Shown here: piece by piece, positions 58,401 to 64,000 of the stretch
Layout of the letters: every line of letters starts with the position of its first letter
How positions within the stretch are numbered: the stretch's first letter is position 1
Assembly: GCA_921293015.1 (NCBI GenBank)
Contig: OV121087.1
Location: forward strand, 12,350,501-12,414,500
Direction of reading: 5' to 3'
Source of the DNA: Phorcus lineatus
Lineage: Eukaryota > Mollusca > Gastropoda > Trochida > Trochidae
DNA: 64,000 nucleotides
The notes under the pieces: model-generated
Seen by the model: the letters and a program-made list of their open reading frames with translations, nothing else
Databases searched by the model: none
Told to the model about the DNA's origin: nothing
Translations under genes and position numbers: made by a program

Positions 58401-60887
58401 CGGTTATCTTTTCTTATAAAAAAGGTGAAACCTTTTATGTCAGAAATGATGTATCTATTGTTAAAAGATAGTGTCAAAAAGGTTTCGATTTCTTTTATTC
58501 TATCCCTAACACTAGTATACTTTTATAGAAAATTATTTTGAATATCAATGTGTTATTGTGTGTCTTCATTACGAAAAGATTCATTTTAAAATGTAGATAA
58601 GTACAAATTTGATTCTGTTTCTACAGCTGCGTGCCAAACGTTTGTTCACATACCTGAATATACTAGTGCAAATATCATGCAATTCGAGATGCCTTTGAGG
58701 TATCGTAGCGTTGCGAACAAGAAACGTATAATATTGAATTTTCATTACACATATGCAGATCCATTCTTCTTTAAGGCAAAGGTTTATCGTACCCCACAAT
58801 TACCCGTAACAGTTTTGGCAGGTCACTGAAGTGACCAGGGGTCAAAATTCCGAAAACACTAATTTTTATTTTTCTCCATAAAATCCTTTATAAGTTATCA
58901 ACTTCTTAAAAAATTAGTCACGTTTGTTTCTTAGCACAATATCAATGTGATTATGTTGGTTTTAATCTCAGAGAGTCGATATGGAACATTTTATTCGACA
59001 TTGAAATCGAAATTTCGGAAATTTGTGTACCCTTCTGTCTTGCACTACCATTCAGTGGTAAGTGGACAAACTTTCGGTATGCAGCTGTATGCTACAGTTT
59101 AGGTAAGATTGACTTACAGAACATTAAATTACTTTGCCAGGCTGACATATAACCAAATGTGTTTTCATCATCACCTATTACAACTGCGATACTTCGCGTA
59201 AATGTGATTTACATGTGCCAATATCAAGGGATTTTCAAACCGCACAAAGACGATAACGGTGCAAGTTTATTATGTTCAAACTGCCTAGAGACTCACCACA
59301 ATACACAATGCACATTAAGGTGAGAATTTTTCATGGTTTGCTGCTGTCATATTGGACACAACAAATTCTATTTCAAACTACTGTCTACAGCTTCTAATCA
59401 AATTCAGATGTTCTGTCTCTCACCGGACATGATGGCTGGCAAATGTTTTTGTGTGGAGATACCTGGAGCTGGATTAAGTTAAGATAAATTCCCGATTATA
59501 TTCTAAAAACTAAAAAAAATTCTTTTATTTATTTGGTTATTAAATACAAAATAGCATTTGATGAAAATGATAGAATTTGGATTAAAATCGTGATTATATT
59601 TAACTGTGTAGCAAGTAATTTTTTGAATTTGGAATTTGAGCAGGTTAGTTATGTTCAGGGCAATTATCAACTATTCCAATAACGTTTTAATATTCACACC
59701 CAATAAAATTTTCTTTCAAAATAGACAGGGATCATTTCAAGCTTAACTTGACATTAATAAAACTCAAACTCAATAAAACGAGGGGGTTTGCATTGTGATT
59801 TGAGGTCACTCATCTATGAGGTGAAGCCACGTTTTTAGATTTCCAGTCCCATTATCTGACATCTGGCGCTACATCAGAAAATTTGTTTGGCATTTTACCG
59901 GTAACAATGAAGTTAGTGTGACAGAAATGTAGTTCAAAACATTTTATAGTGTTATTACTACTGCGCTTTTGCCAAACAAGACACATGTTCACCTTATTAC
60001 ATTTCTTATTGTCATGTCAAACAAATATACGTGCCTAAATAACCTAACAAACATATTGTCAGATCTTTCGTAAATATAATCAAATCCATTTGCAAGGCCA
60101 TGTTTCACCACGATTTAGAAGAAATAAAAGTTTTTTGTTATATCCTAATGTATGAAAACACATTTCTAGGATCATCGACGCCTTTCCTCTTTCAAATAGA
60201 TTTCCTTTTAAGCTTATAGAATAGCATAAATTCAAACATGGTTTTTAACAGTTATCAAAGTGCAAATTGTAAAACCTCTTGTGAAGTCATTCCATCGTTC
60301 ATTTTGTTTCAACTTATAACAGGAAACATCCTTGTAATCAGTTTGACAAAATGCTCATGAATTCGAATAAAACAAATCTATGATCCCAAGATAATAAAGA
60401 GGATGCTTATATTGAACTGAACTCCAAACCATGAAGGGTGCACTCTAAAAGTCTCACAGATGTATGATAGAAAATCCTTGTTCTCAGTTTTGGTTCTGAA
60501 TAGACTCTGCAACCTCTACCATTTACGCCACTAAGTATTTTGTAGATCTAATCTTTGAAACACATTTAGGATAAACGGGGCTCATGGTTCTCTCTGAAAT
60601 GATATATATTTTTGCAAATCTGTGGGCATTGGCAATGACAACAACAATTACACATTGGACTCCTGACTCAAACTTCTCAGTGTTAAAGTCATGATAAAAC
60701 TATGCGCATTTATGAAACCCCATTTATCAAACTAAGATTAAGCACTTATCTAAAGCACTTACACATATCAGGATGACATAATTCTTTACCAAGTGTTTTT
60801 GCTTTGCATGATTTATTGCACTCAGTTCAGCCAACTGGGTACCTGAGGAAAAGAATAGCCTACAGTTTTCTTAACGGTGTTAAGTGT
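58401..60887. other. Intergenic, nothing recognised
   Basis: No exon, RNA gene or clear repeat apart from the 58.66-kb echo noted for 53.58 kb. Confidence 0.45.
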
Positions 60888-61409
60888 TCGGCAAGATCAG
60901 TCGTGCGTAGGATTAAAGCTTAACTGGAGGCTGAAGTGGACATCTGGTGTGTTGGATTATTTGAATCAGGATATCCCCATACACTACTCATCTCAGTTAT
61001 CAACCTGTAGTAGTCTTTTCAACAACCTATGCTAAAGTGAATGTAAACAGAGTAGTATTATGTTGCCATAGAGACGTGGATGATTGTGCTCTCTAAATTT
61101 CTTCACGAAAAAGGAAATCTAAAATTTAATCAGGTTAATTTGACATAGAGAAGTTGCGATCGTTAAGCTTTTTAGCAGTGCACTTAACGACCTCCATGAC
61201 AAATCTATAACGAAAGACTAAAAAAGATAGTGTGTGAGGCAGTTAGGCTTTAAACAAACTAATAAAATGACACTCTATGTTTTGTTGGTGTCAAATATGT
61301 TAATGGTGTTATACAATGAAATGAGATTGACTAATTTACTGAAAATTATCGATAGAATGTTAATCGGTTTTATTACTCTCCCGTTGAAGATACCGCCGTT
61401 TAATAAATC

Positions 61410-61760
61410 TACAAAGTTATTACACATTGTGTAATAACATCGCGTGTTGATTGACGTCACATGACGTCACAATCGTTAAACATGACGTCACAATGTTAGC
61501 GAGGCAACGACAATGGCTATCCTGGCGATCTGTATGATTTTTCTTCGATATAATTCAGCGAGTAATAAATAAAATACTAAACTCAGTCCCGTATAATTAC
61601 ATTTTTATGAAACTCGTGAATGGTATCGGTATCTAACTCGCTTTCGCTCGTTAAATACCAAACCATACACTCGTTTCATAAATATGTTATTAAACGGGAC
61701 GTCGTGTAGTATTCTCTATATGTATAATGAATAAAGTAAGACGTCTTAATATTTTAAATG
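61410..61760. mobile_element. Hairpin/TGACGTCA element inserted in the duplicate
   Basis: Three TGACGTCA palindromes (61452, 61462, 61483) are followed by a snap-back at 61605-61690 around CTCGCTTTCGCTCG (ATGAAACTCGTGAATGGTAT against ATACCAAACC...CTCGTTTCAT). This block is absent from the matching position at 51.33 kb. Confidence 0.5.
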
Positions 61761-62227
61761 ATAAAACACTGACAGTGTACAATGATTGCACTCGAAATTA
61801 CTCAAACGAGCCTATGAAAACCTATGTAACGCATGATGTCTGGACATGTATTTCTGATTTTGATTGCCAACGAAATGCTAAGGGACATACTATATATAAA
61901 TTATCATAGGATGCATAACTAGCTCTTTTAACTGAGTAATACGGTCTTAAATTCATACAAGTGCATATCGGATTAAAGGCCAAAATATTTTAAGAAAATC
62001 ACTATTGTTTTTTATTTCATCAAAGGTTACATTTACATTAAAAAGTCTATAGTCGAGCTATCACTATTGTTTGGTTTAACCCATGAAACTTTTACATTCA
62101 TTGAAATATTAGAATATTTCATATAATCATAAATTAAAACATTAAAATATGTGTGATTGAAAATGTTGTGTACAATTGAATACAAGGAGTTTTGTCATCG
62201 ACGTTGCCATTAGACACTATATAGAAG

Positions 62228-62772
62228 AAGATGAAATGTTTAAACGCACTAGTGCACACCAATATTTCGTAAACAAAACGAATGCATAGATAATGCATAT
62301 CTCTCGATATATTTCAACCTACCTATCTACCTCGTACGTTATATAACAAATATTTACGTATTCAGGTATTAAAGTTGATTTTTAAAGACCTTAAGTATTT
62401 AATGCAACGTAACTTTAAATCCGCATGAACTACGATATCGGAAATATTAAGATTTTGCTTATAACCAAAAACGCGGAAACGGCAGCCGCTTTGGTCAATC
62501 TAATAGCAATGATAATGCTGTGTTATTAAATCGGTTTATTTACAATTTACATTTTCAACAGCTGCACATAATACTAGTTCAGCCGCGTTCAACTGTCTAT
62601 AGTTTATCCGTTTTGTGCACAGCTAACTATAGATTTTTTATATGTCCAAGCCGACAGCGGTTGTCTAAATTTTTTCATTGTTGATTGCAGGTGAATTGTA
62701 AAGAATTTTAAGTATTTCATTTCAACGATAGAAAGCTTTAGTAAAGGCATTAGTCCTCTTAAACCATGACAT
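62228..62772 (-). repeat. Dispersed repeat, copy 2
   Basis: GTTTAAACGCACTAGTGCAC ... CATGAACTACGATATCGGAA ... TTAGTCCTCTTAAACC, the inverted copy of 14668-15240. It sits inside the expanded duplicate at 60.9-63.7 kb. Confidence 0.75.
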
Positions 62773-63154
62773 ACCAAAAGATTAGTTTTGTGTTTTGTCA
62801 GTATTCACGAATCATGGATTGAACTAAGGTTATATGACTTGTTAGTTACTAGCGTTCTGTTCTTCAGTGAAAGGAAACGGTATTGTTCAACTCGTGTCTT
62901 CATTGTCATTCCAGTAATCATCGGCTTCATGCAATGTGTCACCAGCATTATTTCTTTAACAAATCAAAACGAGTATTGTTTTTTTTCTTGTCAGATGTCC
63001 TTCCAAAGACATTTCCATTAGTTATTTAGCGACAGCAAGTAATATAAACCAATAGAGACACCAGATTTTTTTATGAGGAGAAGTTATCACCCACAAATAC
63101 AGCAACGATTATTTTGTTTCGCAACTGAATCAAAATAGTTTCTCACTTGGAATT

Positions 63155-63285
63155 CTTAAAGGGGCAATACCACGATCTTTAGATAAATAAAGTGCTACGA
63201 CGAAAATTCTCAAATTGTAAGTAATGAACCCAAATTCCAACTTTAAATGATAAAAAGTGTTCACAAAAAACAAGCCACCACTTGT
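63155..63285 (+). mobile_element. TTAAAGGG-type MITE left half
   Basis: TTAAAGGGGCAATACCACG starts it. The sequence passes into the older duplicated segment at about 63285 (GGATAAAATTGAAG), so only the left part is present. It interrupts colinearity with 51.9 kb. Confidence 0.5.
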
Positions 63286-64000
63286 TAAATAGGATAAAAT
63301 TGAAGTGGACAAGTTTGACATTTGCTACAAATTGAGAAATTGGAGAACGATTTGTTTCCAAATCTGAACAATTATATTTTTATCTCGAGAGCGAACCTTC
63401 CATCACAAAGAACATTTTGATAGAGTACTTGGATTGTTGCTGTCAGCAAAGACCTAAATGTAAAAACTTCTGATTTTGATTAAGTTCTCCTTAAATTGAG
63501 GCTTTACTTTGAAACGAGTTTTAGGTTCTCAACGCAACAGCTATTAAAAAAGGAGAATACGCAAAAATATCCCAAATGAAATTATTAGTTCTTTAACATG
63601 TTATGAGTAAAAAAAAGCAATCTTATTTTATTTATTTTCCCTGATGAGATATTGCCTAAACTATTTATGTATATTAAAAAAATATAGAAGGTTTTTTAAT
63701 TTTCGTTATTCCAATATTCTAAAGTGGTTCTAAGGTTTCGATACAAGTCAATTGAGAACGATACAAGAATCTGTATCAAAACGTCGCCAATCTCAGAATA
63801 AAGATGTTGTCATCCATATATATATTAACTTAGCTGTTTCCAACTTCTAAAATGCAAATCAAAGAAGTTAAAGTGTATTATCAGAGAAAAAGAACGCAAA
63901 ATATGTTGGCAATGAGACAACAGTACCAACTATCCTTCATGTATGCAATAAGAACATATTTCTTACAAGACAGACAGAGATGTAAGACGATCTCTGTTGT

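Larger units (their letters stand above)
60888..63720 (+). repeat. Segmental direct duplication, expanded copy
   Basis: Blocks in the same order as 50.79-52.45 kb: CTGAAGTGGACATCTGGTG, ACACTACTCATCTCAG, ATGTTGCCATAGAGACG; CAGTGTACAATGATTGCA; GATAAAATTGAAGTGGACAA, GAGTACTTGGATTGTTGCTG, CAAAAATATCCCAAATGAAA. It is about 1.2 kb longer because of insertions at about 61.41-61.76, 62.23-62.77 and 63.16-63.29 kb. Confidence 0.7.

Noticed and set aside
1-64000. CRISPR arrays, operons, phage or rRNA genes
   Set aside because: Nothing in the sequence supports them; gene structure is eukaryotic throughout.

Overview
The window looks like nuclear DNA of an invertebrate animal. It is AT-rich (about one third G+C by eye), has spliced genes with GT/AG introns, and more than 80% of it is non-coding and full of short mobile elements, microsatellites and snap-back sequences. 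There is no bacterial-type gene packing, operon, rRNA or CRISPR. The repeat style (a tRNA-derived SINE ending in GGTGAGGTGAGTTGGTG-type sequence, and a tail reading GTTAAACAATAGCTCACTC downstream of one gene) suggests a mollusc, perhaps a vetigastropod snail. That placement is inference.

Two protein genes can be reconstructed with intact splice sites and reading frames. (1) 34410-38753, plus strand, five coding exons, 168 aa: the homologue of human C16orf87 (UPF0547 family), with an N-terminal four-cysteine knuckle, an AT-hook and the conserved C-terminal helix. (2) 41602-50105, minus strand, nine coding exons, 535 aa: the homologue of NEIL3, a DNA glycosylase/AP lyase, with catalytic Val2, an H2TH domain, a zinc finger, a RanBP2-type finger and two GRF fingers. 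They are convergent, with stops about 2.8 kb apart. The NEIL3 upstream region carries an E2F-type site next to an ETS/CRE-half pair. NEIL3 intron 3 carries a decayed tandem copy of part of exon 3.

Region 1-34.4 kb has no recognisable protein gene. It holds fragments of several non-autonomous DNA transposons (notably a TTAAAGGG-ended MITE family), SINEs, minisatellites, palindromes, a possible GC-rich promoter with leader exon near 19.8 kb, and a sequence at 33.32-33.36 kb that fits the hammerhead ribozyme core, of the kind carried by Penelope-like retroelements.

Region 34.4-50.2 kb is the gene pair. Its introns are loaded with MITEs and SINEs, and one MITE end lies only 9 nt from a NEIL3 splice donor.

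Region 50.2-64 kb is non-coding as far as I can see. It contains a diverged direct duplication (50.79-52.45 kb against 60.89-63.72 kb) whose second copy has been expanded by at least three insertions, a 20-bp tandem array with a 100-bp higher-order period, and other tandem duplications. All coordinates come from reading the sequence by eye; repeat boundaries are approximate, while exon boundaries were checked for frame and length.
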